From: DASPRG01 sp963796125
Lineage (GTDB): Bacteria > Nitrospirota > Thermodesulfovibrionia > Thermodesulfovibrionales > SM23-35
Length of the DNA stretch: 64,000 nucleotides
Reading direction: 5' to 3'
NCBI GenBank assembly: GCA_963796125.1
Contig: CAWCKM010000045.1
Coordinates: 51,886-115,885, forward strand
Shown: positions 18,103 through 26,684 of the stretch, piece by piece
Layout: every line of letters starts with the position of its first letter
Position numbering within the stretch: the first letter of the stretch is position 1
Translations under genes and position numbers: made by a program
Notes under the pieces: model-generated
The model's input: the letters and a program-made list of their open reading frames with translations, nothing else
Database searches by the model: none
Told to the model about the DNA's origin: nothing

Positions 18103-19183
18103 CTACTTCAAAAAATCAAGCAGTGATTGTGACAGTATCCGGGATGCTGATTCCCTTAATGCCTGCAGTGCCGTCTCTGTCTTGAGGATCTCTGTTATCG
18201 TTTCTTCCATGTCAGCATCTTCTGTTTCTGTAAAGGCCATTTTTCAGGTTCAGGGTGGTGTTATCAAGTCTTGTCTTTTGGTCATCGAGATGAACCTGTC
18301 TTGTGCCGATCTCTGCCTGAGCTTGTAAAACCTGATTGCGGGCTGCGTCAAGAGGAATTGAAAGAGCCAGTAACCTGCGCATTGCCATCTCTTCGCGTAT
18401 GGCAGGATCTGGGTTTAGATCCGAACCATCAGTATCTTTATGTTCCCAGGCAAAACTTAACGTATTGGCAATATCCATGATGTTAGAGACAGAGAATGTA
18501 TCGTATCCAGGGTCTCCTGCATTCCCTATTTCAACAGTGATTGTGGTAATACCTGTTGATGGGTCAGTCGTTTGAGTGAAATTGAGCGGGGTTCCATCAG
18601 GGAGTTCTGTCGGCAATGGTCCTTCAAGGGAAAAACTGAATGCCTTGCTTCCCTGAATATTCAAGGGGAGTGTTGCTCCTGTATCGAAGGGTATCTGTAT
18701 TTCACCCAGGTCGCCGTTATAGTCAAAACGGCAGGTGCTGGAATTATAGGTAAATGCGATCTGGTCAGTTTTATATCCTGAGAAAATATATCTGTCTCTT
18801 AAGGTAGAATTCGATAATTCAAGAAGGAAGTCTCTCCATTCGGCAGCCTGTTTTGCATAGAAAGACCTGTTTTCTTCGGTCTGATTGTTCCCTCCCATGG
18901 AGAGTAATTCTTTTAATTTCAGCAGGCTGTTTGAAACAGAATTCAGGACTTTATCAGTAAATTGGAGATGGAAGTTTGCTTCCTCGATATTGCATTTGTA
19001 CTGTCCGGCGGTGTTAATGCTCAACCGGTAATCCAGTGCCCTCATCATTCCGATAATGTCATCTGAGGGCTTGTCTATTCTTTTCCCTGATGCTAATTGG
19101 GTATTTAATTTCGCATAATCTTCCATATTCCTTTGGAGTGCACGTGTAAGCTGATTGAATATCATAAAAGAAGTTATTCTCAT
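18103..19183 (-). CDS. flgL: Flagellar hook-associated protein 3 FlgL (one frame break)
   Basis: Hook-filament junction protein. N-terminal MRITSFMIFNQLTRALQRNM and ASGKRIDKPSDD are classic. The frame breaks near 18243, where one extra A in a run follows NTTLNLK; the conserved end (TEILKTETALQALRESASRI) continues to a TAG at 18103. The start overlaps the flgK stop by 4 bp. It is the last gene of the flgM-flgN-flgK-flgL operon, convergent with flaF. Confidence 0.93.
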
Positions 19184-20799
19184 AGATCTAAGAGAGTCTG
19201 TAACAGTTCGTCTGTTATTTGGATCATCTTTGCACCAGCCTGATATGACCGCTGGAACCGTATGAGATTTGCAGCTTCCTCATCAAGAGAGACACCAGAC
19301 AGGGATTCCCGCCTGTTATTTAATTCTGATAAGAGGTTGCTATCGAAGGTTAAGCTGTCCGAGGCTGCCCTGCTCATGGAACCAATCGTGGATACGAGTC
19401 CACCGTAGTAACTGGAAAGTGTTGCGCCGCCGAGGTTCGCTATGGAATTCTGGTAAAGTTGCACGATGCGGAGGGCGTTCGAGTTATCTCCGGGTAACGC
19501 GGTATTTGATGATGCAGCAGCTATCTTCTGTTGATCCGTAATGGCAACTTCAAAATTCTTCATAACATCTGTCAAAGGACTCACCGTGAATTTGTCAGTA
19601 GAGGTAACGGTTCCTGTGATAGAGATCTCTATGCCGTCAAAGCTTATGGGGGCCCCGGAGACGTATGCTCCGGATGTCACGAGTGTGCCGTTTTGCTTAT
19701 TGTACACAAGGTAGTTACCGGACGCATCAAACTGTATGCTGTACTCATCGAGGGTCAGTTGAGAGGAGTCTGTTATGGTAGCAGTCATATCTGCGCCGGA
19801 TGAGAAGTCTCTTGTCGAGAGTTGGAGAGGTGCGAAGAAATCATTGTCTGTGGTTCCATCGAGTCCATATCCTGACCTGTGAAGTATGTTGATCTCTTGA
19901 ATGAGAGAGGCAATGAGTCTTTGCAGACCATTCAATGAGCTTGTTCTGATAGTATCCCGAACTGAGATGAGCCCCCCTAATTGTCCCTTCTTGATGTTCC
20001 CTGTAATATCTATCCCGTCGATGTAAAGGTCTTTGTCTCCCTCTTCATTGATCCTTGTGGAAAGACTGTTTGATGTTTCACCGGAGACAAGGTTTCTCAT
20101 CCCAACCATGACCGTTATCGAACCGTTTTCATCTTCAAAAGAACTGAAGTCCACAAGAGTGGCAAGCTCATTCAAGAGCATATCCCTTTGGTCTCTTAGA
20201 TCGTGGGCGCTCTCGACTTGAGACCCTGCCTCTACCTGGACTATTTTGCCATTTATTGCAGCAATCTCTGATCCTATAGCATTAACGCGCTCAGCAATGT
20301 TATCTATCGTGTCATTTATACTTTCGAGGTTTTCTGTGATCCCAAGCTCCATCTGTTTTGCAACGAGAACAAGGGCATTAGCCTTCTGGAGCAAGACGCT
20401 TCTCTGGACAAAACCTTCCGGGTTTGTGGCAACCTCCTGCCATGCGTTGAAGAAGTCTGTGAGAGGAACAGCAAGTCCGATGTTTTTTGCTTCATTGAAA
20501 ATCTGTTCTATCTGGCTCAGCGTTTGATTCAGCGCAGAGGAACTTCCATAGTTCTGGTATTGCCCCCAGAGTTGAGTTTGAATGAATTGATCATAGTGCC
20601 TCCTGATCCCGGAGATCGTTACCCCGCTTCCCAATAAGTTACCACTGAGCGCAACAGGGCCTGAAACAGCAAAGATGGCTTCTCTCCTGCTGAACCCGGG
20701 TGTATTAATATTGGCAATATTATGGCTGGTCACGGTAAGGGCTGTCTGACTTGCGAAGATTGCTGATTTGGCGATATCGAATAGTCCGAATAAGGACAA
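19180..20799 (-). CDS. flgK: Flagellar hook-associated protein 1 FlgK
   Basis: First hook-filament junction protein, 539 residues. N-terminal rod-like signature ALTVTSHNIANINTPGFSRR near residue 19 and the C-terminal EEAANLIRFQRSYQAGAKMI helix are present; the middle is variable as usual. It directly follows flgN, with no gap between the stop and the start, and overlaps flgL. Confidence 0.96.
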   Translation of the reverse strand: MSLFGLFDIAKSAIFASQTALTVTSHNIANINTPGFSRREAIFAVSGPVALSGNLLGSGVTISGIRRHYDQFIQTQLWGQYQNYGSSSALNQTLSQIEQIFNEAKNIGLAVPLTDFFNAWQEVATNPEGFVQRSVLLQKANALVLVAKQMELGITENLESINDTIDNIAERVNAIGSEIAAINGKIVQVEAGSQVESAHDLRDQRDMLLNELATLVDFSSFEDENGSITVMVGMRNLVSGETSNSLSTRINEEGDKDLYIDGIDITGNIKKGQLGGLISVRDTIRTSSLNGLQRLIASLIQEINILHRSGYGLDGTTDNDFFAPLQLSTRDFSSGADMTATITDSSQLTLDEYSIQFDASGNYLVYNKQNGTLVTSGAYVSGAPISFDGIEISITGTVTSTDKFTVSPLTDVMKNFEVAITDQQKIAAASSNTALPGDNSNALRIVQLYQNSIANLGGATLSSYYGGLVSTIGSMSRAASDSLTFDSNLLSELNNRRESLSGVSLDEEAANLIRFQRSYQAGAKMIQITDELLQTLLDL

Positions 20800-21255
20800 T
20801 CAGATCTCCTTCGAGAGCATAATTCCCGTATTATTTGGATTGATGTGAAGCCCGCATGATTCCAGAAAACCAACTGAGTTTCGAACAATACTTAAGGAAC
20901 GATGGATCAAAATCATATTAAAGTCGTTTAGTTCCTGGATGCTCTGCAGTAAGGATATTAATTGTGATCTCATAAGTTGGAAGTCATTGTCTGCGGTCAA
21001 TTCGGAAAGACTCTGTAAACTAACGTTACCGAGGATTGCATTATCAGCAGAGTATTTCTTGATAAGCCTGAGCCTCTCCTCTTCAAGGAGCCTGAGCCTG
21101 AGGAGTGTGGTATCCTTTTCCTTGGAGAGATTCTCGACCTCATGAGCATCCAGATTAATAAGACATTCTCTTTCCCTCTGGAGCAATTCAAGAAGCACTC
21201 GATAGCTTTTTATCTGCTCAATGAGAATACTCTTGATGGAATCAATGATCCTCAT
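20800..21255 (-). CDS. flgN: FlgN-type export chaperone
   Basis: Predicted cytosolic chaperone for FlgK and FlgL. The 151 residues are almost entirely helical, with heptad-like charged and Leu patterns and a conserved early LLELLQRERECLINLD stretch. Primary sequence similarity in this family is low, so the call relies on length, helical character and location between flgM and flgK. The start overlaps the flgM stop by 4 bp. Confidence 0.8.
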   Translation of the reverse strand: MRIIDSIKSILIEQIKSYRVLLELLQRERECLINLDAHEVENLSKEKDTTLLRLRLLEEERLRLIKKYSADNAILGNVSLQSLSELTADNDFQLMRSQLISLLQSIQELNDFNMILIHRSLSIVRNSVGFLESCGLHINPNNTGIMLSKEI

Positions 21256-21542
21256 AACTCATCAAGGATTTTCTGTGCTATTTTCGAGGAATCAACATGA
21301 TAAGTGCCTGATTTTAGAGCTTCTTTTATTGCACTAATTTTCTCTTCCCGCACTGCAGGTAATTGCTCAATAGCTGACATCAACTCGGCAACTTTCTTGC
21401 CTTCTCCGGAAATTTCAACTATATCAACTGATTTCGTTTTTTCTGATTTTGCCGGCTTACTCTGTGCATGTGGTCGGGAAACCTTCTGGGCACTGGGATT
21501 TATCTCCTGGCCGTCCGGTGGTTTATTCCCATGAATTTTCAT
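21252..21542 (-). CDS. flgM: Anti-sigma-28 factor FlgM
   Basis: Small protein (96 residues) that holds FliA inactive until it is exported through the finished hook-basal body. The N-terminal half is disordered and rich in polar residues. The C-terminal half (SAIEQLPAVREEKISAIKE, then GTYHVDSSKIAQKILDEL) is the sigma-binding helix region. GAGAGGAGGACTCA precedes the ATG, and a sigma-28 promoter lies upstream, giving feedback control. Confidence 0.93.
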   Translation of the reverse strand: MKIHGNKPPDGQEINPSAQKVSRPHAQSKPAKSEKTKSVDIVEISGEGKKVAELMSAIEQLPAVREEKISAIKEALKSGTYHVDSSKIAQKILDEL

Positions 21543-21572
21543 TGAGTCCTCCTCTCAATGGTCTTTTCTTTT

Positions 21573-21599
21573 TTATCGGAATTATTGATAAATTCTTTA
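21573..21599 (-). promoter_or_regulatory. Sigma-28 promoter of flgM-flgN-flgK-flgL
   Basis: On the minus strand TAAAGAAT, an 11-bp spacer, then TCCGATAA match the FliA consensus closely. It is placed about 30 bp before the flgM start. FliA thus appears to drive its own anti-sigma factor together with the hook-filament junction proteins. Confidence 0.8.
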
Positions 21600-21602
21600 A
21601 TT

Positions 21603-22372
21603 TCATCCGCTTGCCAAAAGCCTTACAGGATCAACAAATCCTTCCCTGTTATGTATTTCAAGATGCAGATGAGGCCCGGTACTCTTTCCCGTATGTCCAA
21701 CATGAGCGATGATCGTATTTGTATCTACCTGTTCCCCTTCTTTGACAAGATTGGTCTTATTATGGGCATATTTACTGATAAGGCCATCACTGTGTTCGAT
21801 GATAACAACGTTGCCGTACCCTGACTGCTCACCGCTAAAGACTACCTTTCCTTTTCTAATCGGATGAACCTCGGTTCCGACAGGTGCTGCAATATCAACG
21901 CCTGTATGGAATCGGTCATCGCCGTAAACTCGGATGCCTTCGCATACCAAAATGAGAACTGATGACACCATTAACAGGTAAAGAATGTAGACCCGGTGCC
22001 GGACGCTGGTGGCAGGGAACTGCTGTCTGGCTCAGGGCTTTGAGTTTGAATTTCAGATGTCTCTTCATTCTTGCCACCCTGTTCCAGGATTCTTTGCGTG
22101 ATTAACTCCCTGAGCAACATTTCCTGAAGTCCAAGTCCTCTCTCAGCAAAGAGTCTTGCAAGCTCCATATCAAACATGCTCATATAGGTGTCCTTGCCAA
22201 GACTGTTTTTTGTTTCTGTTGTAGCTGTCTGTCTCATCGCCTTTACCAACTCGTACACAAAGAGGGCCTCCATCTCTCTTGCCACAGCCTTTATAGCATC
22301 CGGGTCATTTCTTCCTTTATATTCCTCGATACTTCGGTGATAATACCCAGATATCCCCTGTGGACTGTGCAT
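21603..22372 (-). CDS. flgJ: FlgJ rod-binding domain fused to M23 peptidase (two frame breaks)
   Basis: The N-terminal part (22372 to about 21990) is the FlgJ rod-capping domain, with AVAREMEALFVYELVKAMRQ and FDMELARLFAERGLGL. The rest is a LytM/M23 metallopeptidase with HTGVDIAAPVGT, the catalytic HVGHTG and HLHLEI. After GSTFF one extra base near 21988, and a second near 21936 after MRRHP, join the two into one reading frame of about 256 residues: PVNGVISSHFGMRRHP links them. In E. coli FlgJ the partner is a glucosaminidase; here an endopeptidase would open the wall for the rod. Confidence 0.82.
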
Positions 22373-23532
22373 TAGATGATCTCCAACTCAGCCTTCAAAG
22401 ACCCTGATGCTTTTAAAGCCTGGAGTATCGCAATCAGGTCTCGGGGTGTTACCCCTAAGGCATTCAATGCCCTGACGATTTCTCCAAGAGTTGTGCCCGA
22501 AACCTCCATAAGGGATGCTTTCTGTTCCTTTGCAGTGACATCTGTTTGAGGCACAACAACTGTTTTAGCTTTTTCAGGCGCAAAAGGCGGAGGCTGAGAA
22601 ACCCCAAACTCTGTTTTTATCTCAATAGTAAGGTTGCCATGAGCTATTGCAACAGGCGATATCCTGACTTTATCGCCGATCACTACAGTTCCTGTTCTTT
22701 CATTTATTACAACCCGTGCAGGAATATCCACGGATATATCAAGTCCCTCAATCAGGGTAATAAATTCTACTTTTTTATCCATATATGCCGGAGGTATTTT
22801 CAATCGTACTGCCGACGGGTCGATAGTAGAGGCATACTCAAAATTCAAAGTCTCATTTACTTTTTTTGCAAGTGTTGTTGCAGTAGTAAAATCAGGCTGA
22901 TGGAGAAAGATCTTGATCTCTCCTCCGTTTCCAAGGGTAAAGTGCAAGTCTTGTTCTACGATAACTCCCTGAGGAACTTTTCCTGCGGTGGGATGATTCT
23001 TTTGAACAACATTTCCCCCTCCGCCACCTACGAATCCACCAATAGAGACAGGACCCTGAGCAAGGGCGTAGACTTTGCTATCAGGGCCTTTTAAAGGGGT
23101 AAGAAGGAGGGTCCCACCCTGGAGACTCTTGGCATCTCCAAGGGTTGATACCAGGGCGTCGACTTTGCTGCCAGGTTTAGGGAACGGAGGTAGAGTAGCA
23201 GTGACCATAACAGCCGCAGTATTTTTAGCCATAATATCCCTTGGCTTAACGGTGATTCCCATTCTCTGGAGCATATTTGCTATACCCTGTAATGTTGCAA
23301 GTCCCGTATCTCCTGTACCATTGATACCAACAACAAGTCCATATCCTATGAGTTGATTCTCTCTTACACCTTCGAAGCTCGCTATGTCCTTAATACGCTC
23401 AGCATAACCAAAAGTGAAAAGTGAAAAGTGAAAAGTGAAAAGTAAAAGAAGGGGTATGATCAGGATACGGTTTTTTGTATTAAACTTTTTAACTTTTAAC
23501 TTTAAACTTTTAACTGTCTTTAGAATGGCCAT
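22372..23532 (-). CDS. flgI: Flagellar P-ring protein FlgI
   Basis: Periplasmic P-ring subunit, 386 residues, complete. After a signal peptide ending FGYAE the mature part starts RIKDIASFEGVRENQLIGYGLVVG, the family signature. The signal peptide is built from two 7-bp DNA repeats (see 23410 and 23484). The start overlaps the flgH stop by 13 bp and the stop touches flgJ. Confidence 0.96.
   Translation of the reverse strand: MAILKTVKSLKLKVKKFNTKNRILIIPLLLLFTFHFSLFTFGYAERIKDIASFEGVRENQLIGYGLVVGINGTGDTGLATLQGIANMLQRMGITVKPRDIMAKNTAAVMVTATLPPFPKPGSKVDALVSTLGDAKSLQGGTLLLTPLKGPDSKVYALAQGPVSIGGFVGGGGGNVVQKNHPTAGKVPQGVIVEQDLHFTLGNGGEIKIFLHQPDFTTATTLAKKVNETLNFEYASTIDPSAVRLKIPPAYMDKKVEFITLIEGLDISVDIPARVVINERTGTVVIGDKVRISPVAIAHGNLTIEIKTEFGVSQPPPFAPEKAKTVVVPQTDVTAKEQKASLMEVSGTTLGEIVRALNALGVTPRDLIAILQALKASGSLKAELEII
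23410..23449. repeat. Heptamer tandem repeat in the flgI signal peptide
   Basis: Four exact copies of AAAAGTG (plus strand) followed by two variants. On the coding strand they encode the hydrophobic core of the FlgI signal peptide (FTFHFSLFTF). Seven bases is not a multiple of three, so a change in copy number would shift the frame. Confidence 0.85.
23484..23517. repeat. Second heptamer repeat at the flgI N-terminus
   Basis: Degenerate copies of TTTTAAC (plus strand) encode the basic N-region of FlgI (KSLKLKVKKFN). With the neighbouring AAAAGTG array, nearly the whole signal peptide derives from short repeats. Confidence 0.7.
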
Positions 23533-24179
23533 ACTCTATCCATTATTCTTACAAGCCAACCGGGGCTCTGTTTGTCCTGAACGACGCCATTTCCAACAAA
23601 GTAGATCTGTGCATCTGCTACTCTGGTGCTCGGTACGGTATTGTCAGCAGCGATATCATAAGGCCTTATCATTCCTCTCAGGACAAGGAACTGTTGTTCG
23701 TTATTTATGGTTATTTCTTTTCTCGACTCTATAACAAGGTTGCTATTAGGCATAACCTCTACAACCTTTGCAGTTATAGTTCCTACAAGTTTTCCCTCTC
23801 TATTTGTCTCACCTGTCCCCTTGAAGTCATCCTTCATGGATCCCTTTACTGTAGGTGAAAACGTATAACCGTGGCCATAGAGATTTTGTAAATTTAAGTT
23901 GGGTGGTGCACCCAAAAAATCATCAACCTTTGCCTCCAGAGTAGATTCTCTCTCTGTATCGGTATCAGCCTTTCCTGAACCTGAAATGTTTTCTACAACC
24001 AATATTGTTACAAGGTCATTGAGCCTCCGTGCTTTAACATCTTCATAGAGACTCGCTGTATCACGCCATAGAGAATTGAGGGTGGATGGTTCAGCCTTCT
24101 CCTCATGTACATATTTTGGAGGCGCGGGTGGGAGGTCCGGTGTCGTAGCACAAGAAAACAGAAAAAAAGCATAAAGCAA
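23520..24179 (-). CDS. flgH: Flagellar L-ring lipoprotein FlgH
   Basis: Outer-membrane L-ring subunit. A short signal with lipobox LFSCA puts the lipidated Cys at residue 10 from the ATG at 24179; a longer N-terminus is possible. SLWRDTASLYEDVKARRLND and the C-terminal VRIMDRVWPF are family typical. Length about 219 residues. It lies between flgA and flgI on the same strand. Confidence 0.94.
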   Translation of the reverse strand: MLYAFFLFSCATTPDLPPAPPKYVHEEKAEPSTLNSLWRDTASLYEDVKARRLNDLVTILVVENISGSGKADTDTERESTLEAKVDDFLGAPPNLNLQNLYGHGYTFSPTVKGSMKDDFKGTGETNREGKLVGTITAKVVEVMPNSNLVIESRKEITINNEQQFLVLRGMIRPYDIAADNTVPSTRVADAQIYFVGNGVVQDKQSPGWLVRIMDRVWPF

Positions 24180-24264
24180 AGGACAAAGATACAGAGCATT
24201 ATGTTCTTAGTCTCTTAGCCCCATGTTTTTTGCTAATAGCTCGCTGCCCTGTGTACTGTGCAAT

Positions 24265-24948
24265 TCAGAATTCTACCTTTACAGTATTTCCATCCATAAG
24301 GATCCCGCTGATAACCTTTTTTGATGCAAGGTTCACAGCCTTTACATGACTCCCGACAGAGCTGTTTTCTTTTATCTCACCAAGTGTTGTTATGATGAAC
24401 GATGGTGATTCAATGACAAGAGTTACCTTATGTCCTCTTTTGACGGTGGACTTGTCTGATACCATGGTATCTACGACAGGGACGTTTGCAACTATTGAAC
24501 GGGCCAAAGGTTTACCGATGACCTGTTCGGTGTTCCTTATGACGCCCTTTGGTATCCGTGTTACATCCATCAGTTTTGTAAAGACATCATCCCTCTGAAG
24601 GCAATAACCTTTTCTGAAGGCCCTTCCACTCATGACAATCCAGTCAAAGGCTTTTACATTTCCTGTTGCTGTAATTTTCTTACCATTTCTGAATTCCATG
24701 GTGAATAGTGTTTTGCCAGGAGGTCCCTTTTCGACTAATACCTTCAATGGCTGTTCATCGGGGAGGGTATCACTTATGAGGAGATCATCTATTTCTATCT
24801 CAGCCCATGGATAGTTCTCCTTCACATGTGCTTTCAGCACAGCATCAGGATTCCACGAGAGCGCTGTTGCAAAGGAAGACATCAGGCAAAGGGCAAAGAG
24901 CAAAGAGCAAAGAGCAAAAGCTTTTTTACCCTGACTTCTGACTCCCAC
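24265..24948 (-). CDS. flgA: P-ring assembly chaperone FlgA
   Basis: Periplasmic chaperone for FlgI polymerisation. The N-terminal signal peptide (FALCSLLFALCLMSSFATA) is encoded by a heptamer repeat. The C-terminal SAF and ChapFlgA domain shows GRAFRKGYCLQRDDV, then VIGKPLARSIVANVPV and the end VKAVNLASKKVISGILMDG. It has 227 residues and its start overlaps the end of flgG by a few bases' spacing. Confidence 0.93.
   Translation of the reverse strand: MGVRSQGKKAFALCSLLFALCLMSSFATALSWNPDAVLKAHVKENYPWAEIEIDDLLISDTLPDEQPLKVLVEKGPPGKTLFTMEFRNGKKITATGNVKAFDWIVMSGRAFRKGYCLQRDDVFTKLMDVTRIPKGVIRNTEQVIGKPLARSIVANVPVVDTMVSDKSTVKRGHKVTLVIESPSFIITTLGEIKENSSVGSHVKAVNLASKKVISGILMDGNTVKVEF
24885..24919. 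repeat. Heptamer tandem repeat in the flgA signal peptide
   Basis: Five copies of (A/G)GCAAAG on the plus strand, at 24885-24919. They encode the hydrophobic core of the FlgA signal peptide. The unit differs from that in flgI but has the same 7-bp length and the same position in the gene. Confidence 0.85.
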
Positions 24949-24949
24949 T

Positions 24950-25739
24950 TTATCTCCTCAGATTGTTTGCAATCTGGAGCATTTCATCAGACGTCTGAAT
25001 AGCCTTGGAATTGATCTCGTAAGCCCTCTGGCTTACGATCATATTAACCATTTCCTCTACAATATTCACATTGCTCAGTTCTAAGAATCCCTGAGCGATA
25101 GTTGCGAAACCTTCTGTGCCGGGGGAACCCAGGAGAGGGTCACCTGATGCAGCGGTAGGGGTGAATAGATTCCTTCCCGTTGCTTTGAGCCCGCCGGGGT
25201 TGATGAATCGTGCAAGCTCTATCTGTCCTATTTCTGTCGGTGTTGAACTGCCGGCCTGAAGCACATTAACCTTTCCGTCTGAACTTACCGTAATATTTAA
25301 TGTGTCTGTAGGAATTGTTATGCTTGGTTCCATGGGATAACCATCTGAATTTACAATGCGACCTTCACTATCGAGTTTAAAGGCGCCTGCCCTTGTATAT
25401 GCGATTGATCCGTCAGGCATCATAATCTGAAAGAATCCGTCTCCCTCGAGCACCATGTCGAGACTATTGCCGGTACTTGCAAAGTCGCCCTGAAGGAATA
25501 ATTTCTGTACAGCAGGCAGGTCGCACACCAAGACCTATCTGAATGCCTGATGGTATCTGGGAGCCTTCAGCGGAAGGTGCACCGGGCGTTCGTAAATCCT
25601 GATAGAAGAGTTCTTGAAAATCGGCCCTGCTTTTCTTGAATCCAACAGTATTCACATTGGCAAGGTTATTCGCGATCACATCGATATTGAGTTTCTGTGC
25701 CTCCATTCCTGTTGCTGCTATAAATAAAGATCTCAGCAT
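24950..25739 (-). CDS. flgG: Flagellar distal rod protein FlgG (one frame break)
   Basis: Distal rod subunit. Start ATG at 25739 with GGAGGAGGAA upstream; MLRSLFIAATGMEAQKLNID and VIANNLANVNTVGFKKSRADF are classic. The frame breaks near 25510 where GVRPA is followed, one base out, by AVQKLFLQGDF. The C-terminal MVSQRAYEINSKAIQTSDEML is conserved. Corrected length is about 262 residues. Confidence 0.95.
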
Positions 25740-25816
25740 GTCATTCCTCCTCCTGAAAGACACGTTTTGCATTCAAAACAGTGCCACTACTTATATTTGT
25801 GTATCGGTTAACCCTT

Positions 25817-26524
25817 TTATATCTTTGCGATTTCATTTGTGGCTTTTGCCTGTGCCTCGTCAAAGAATTGGATAGCTTTCTGAAATGATTCAAACTCTCT
25901 GAACATTTCAATCATACGGACCATTTCTTTTACGATCTCGACATTTGATTTCTCTAATTGCCCCTGCTTGACAACTCCCTTTGTTTGAGAGGGGTTGCCT
26001 TTGAAAAGAAAGATATTCCCTCCTGCCTTTGACAGATTTTCCGGCTGCTGAAACTCTACAATCCTGAGGGAGTCCACCTTTTCTCCATTCACGAACACAT
26101 CGCCTGATTCATTGATCTGTAGTGTCCCGTCAGGTAATCGTATCGGCCCCTTTTCTCCCAGGACCTTTATGTTGTCCTGGGTGGTTAGATATCCTTCACC
26201 GTCTTTTTTCAGATCACCTCTTCTTGTATAACGTTTCCCTTCCAGGGAAATGAATCCTTTTCCCTCAATCGCGATATCGAGAAGATTACCGGTCTTGATC
26301 ATATTACCGGCAGAGAGATCAGTCCTGAATGTTGAGATGTCGCTCATAGCCCTTCCGTCAGGATCATAACTGAAGACATCCTGGGGAATAAGGTAGTCCT
26401 TAAATGTAATCTGGTCTTTCTTGTATCCGATAGTATCTGCATTGGCAAGGTTCTGCGAAATAGTTTCCATTTGGGCGTGCTTTAGTACAGCGCCGGACAA
26501 TGCAATATAAATACCTTTATACAT
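25817..26524 (-). CDS. flgF: Flagellar proximal rod protein FlgF
   Basis: Proximal rod subunit, 235 residues. It starts MYKGIYIALSGAVLKHAQ with ISQNLANADTIGYKKD, the standard FlgF form, so the start is secure. The C-terminal MFREFESFQKAIQFFDE is typical. A near-perfect sigma-54 promoter (26537-26552) lies only 12 bp before the ATG. Confidence 0.95.
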   Translation of the reverse strand: MYKGIYIALSGAVLKHAQMETISQNLANADTIGYKKDQITFKDYLIPQDVFSYDPDGRAMSDISTFRTDLSAGNMIKTGNLLDIAIEGKGFISLEGKRYTRRGDLKKDGEGYLTTQDNIKVLGEKGPIRLPDGTLQINESGDVFVNGEKVDSLRIVEFQQPENLSKAGGNIFLFKGNPSQTKGVVKQGQLEKSNVEIVKEMVRMIEMFREFESFQKAIQFFDEAQAKATNEIAKI

Positions 26525-26536
26525 GCCTTAGGCGTA

Positions 26537-26552
26537 AGCAAAGTTAGTGCCA
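26537..26552 (-). promoter_or_regulatory. Sigma-54 promoter upstream of flgF
   Basis: On the minus strand TGGCACTAACTTTGCT matches the -24/-12 consensus TGGCAC-N5-TTGCT exactly. The predicted transcription start is about 3 bases before the flgF ATG, which would make the mRNA leaderless or nearly so. Three sigma-54 activators are encoded nearby. Confidence 0.75.
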
Positions 26553-26684
26553 AAAAAATCCAAATCACTCAATCGGTTAAATATGCATGAAGTAAGCAGT
26601 TTATGGTCGGTACAAAGGATATTTAGTAGGAAAAATTTTCCTTTTTTGGTAAGAGTTGCCTAATGGAAGCCGGGCCTTGTGATG

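Noticed and set aside
25783..25800. TGGCACTGTTTTGAA upstream of flgG as a sigma-54 promoter
   Set aside because: The -24 and -12 boxes are one base too close, which is known to abolish function.
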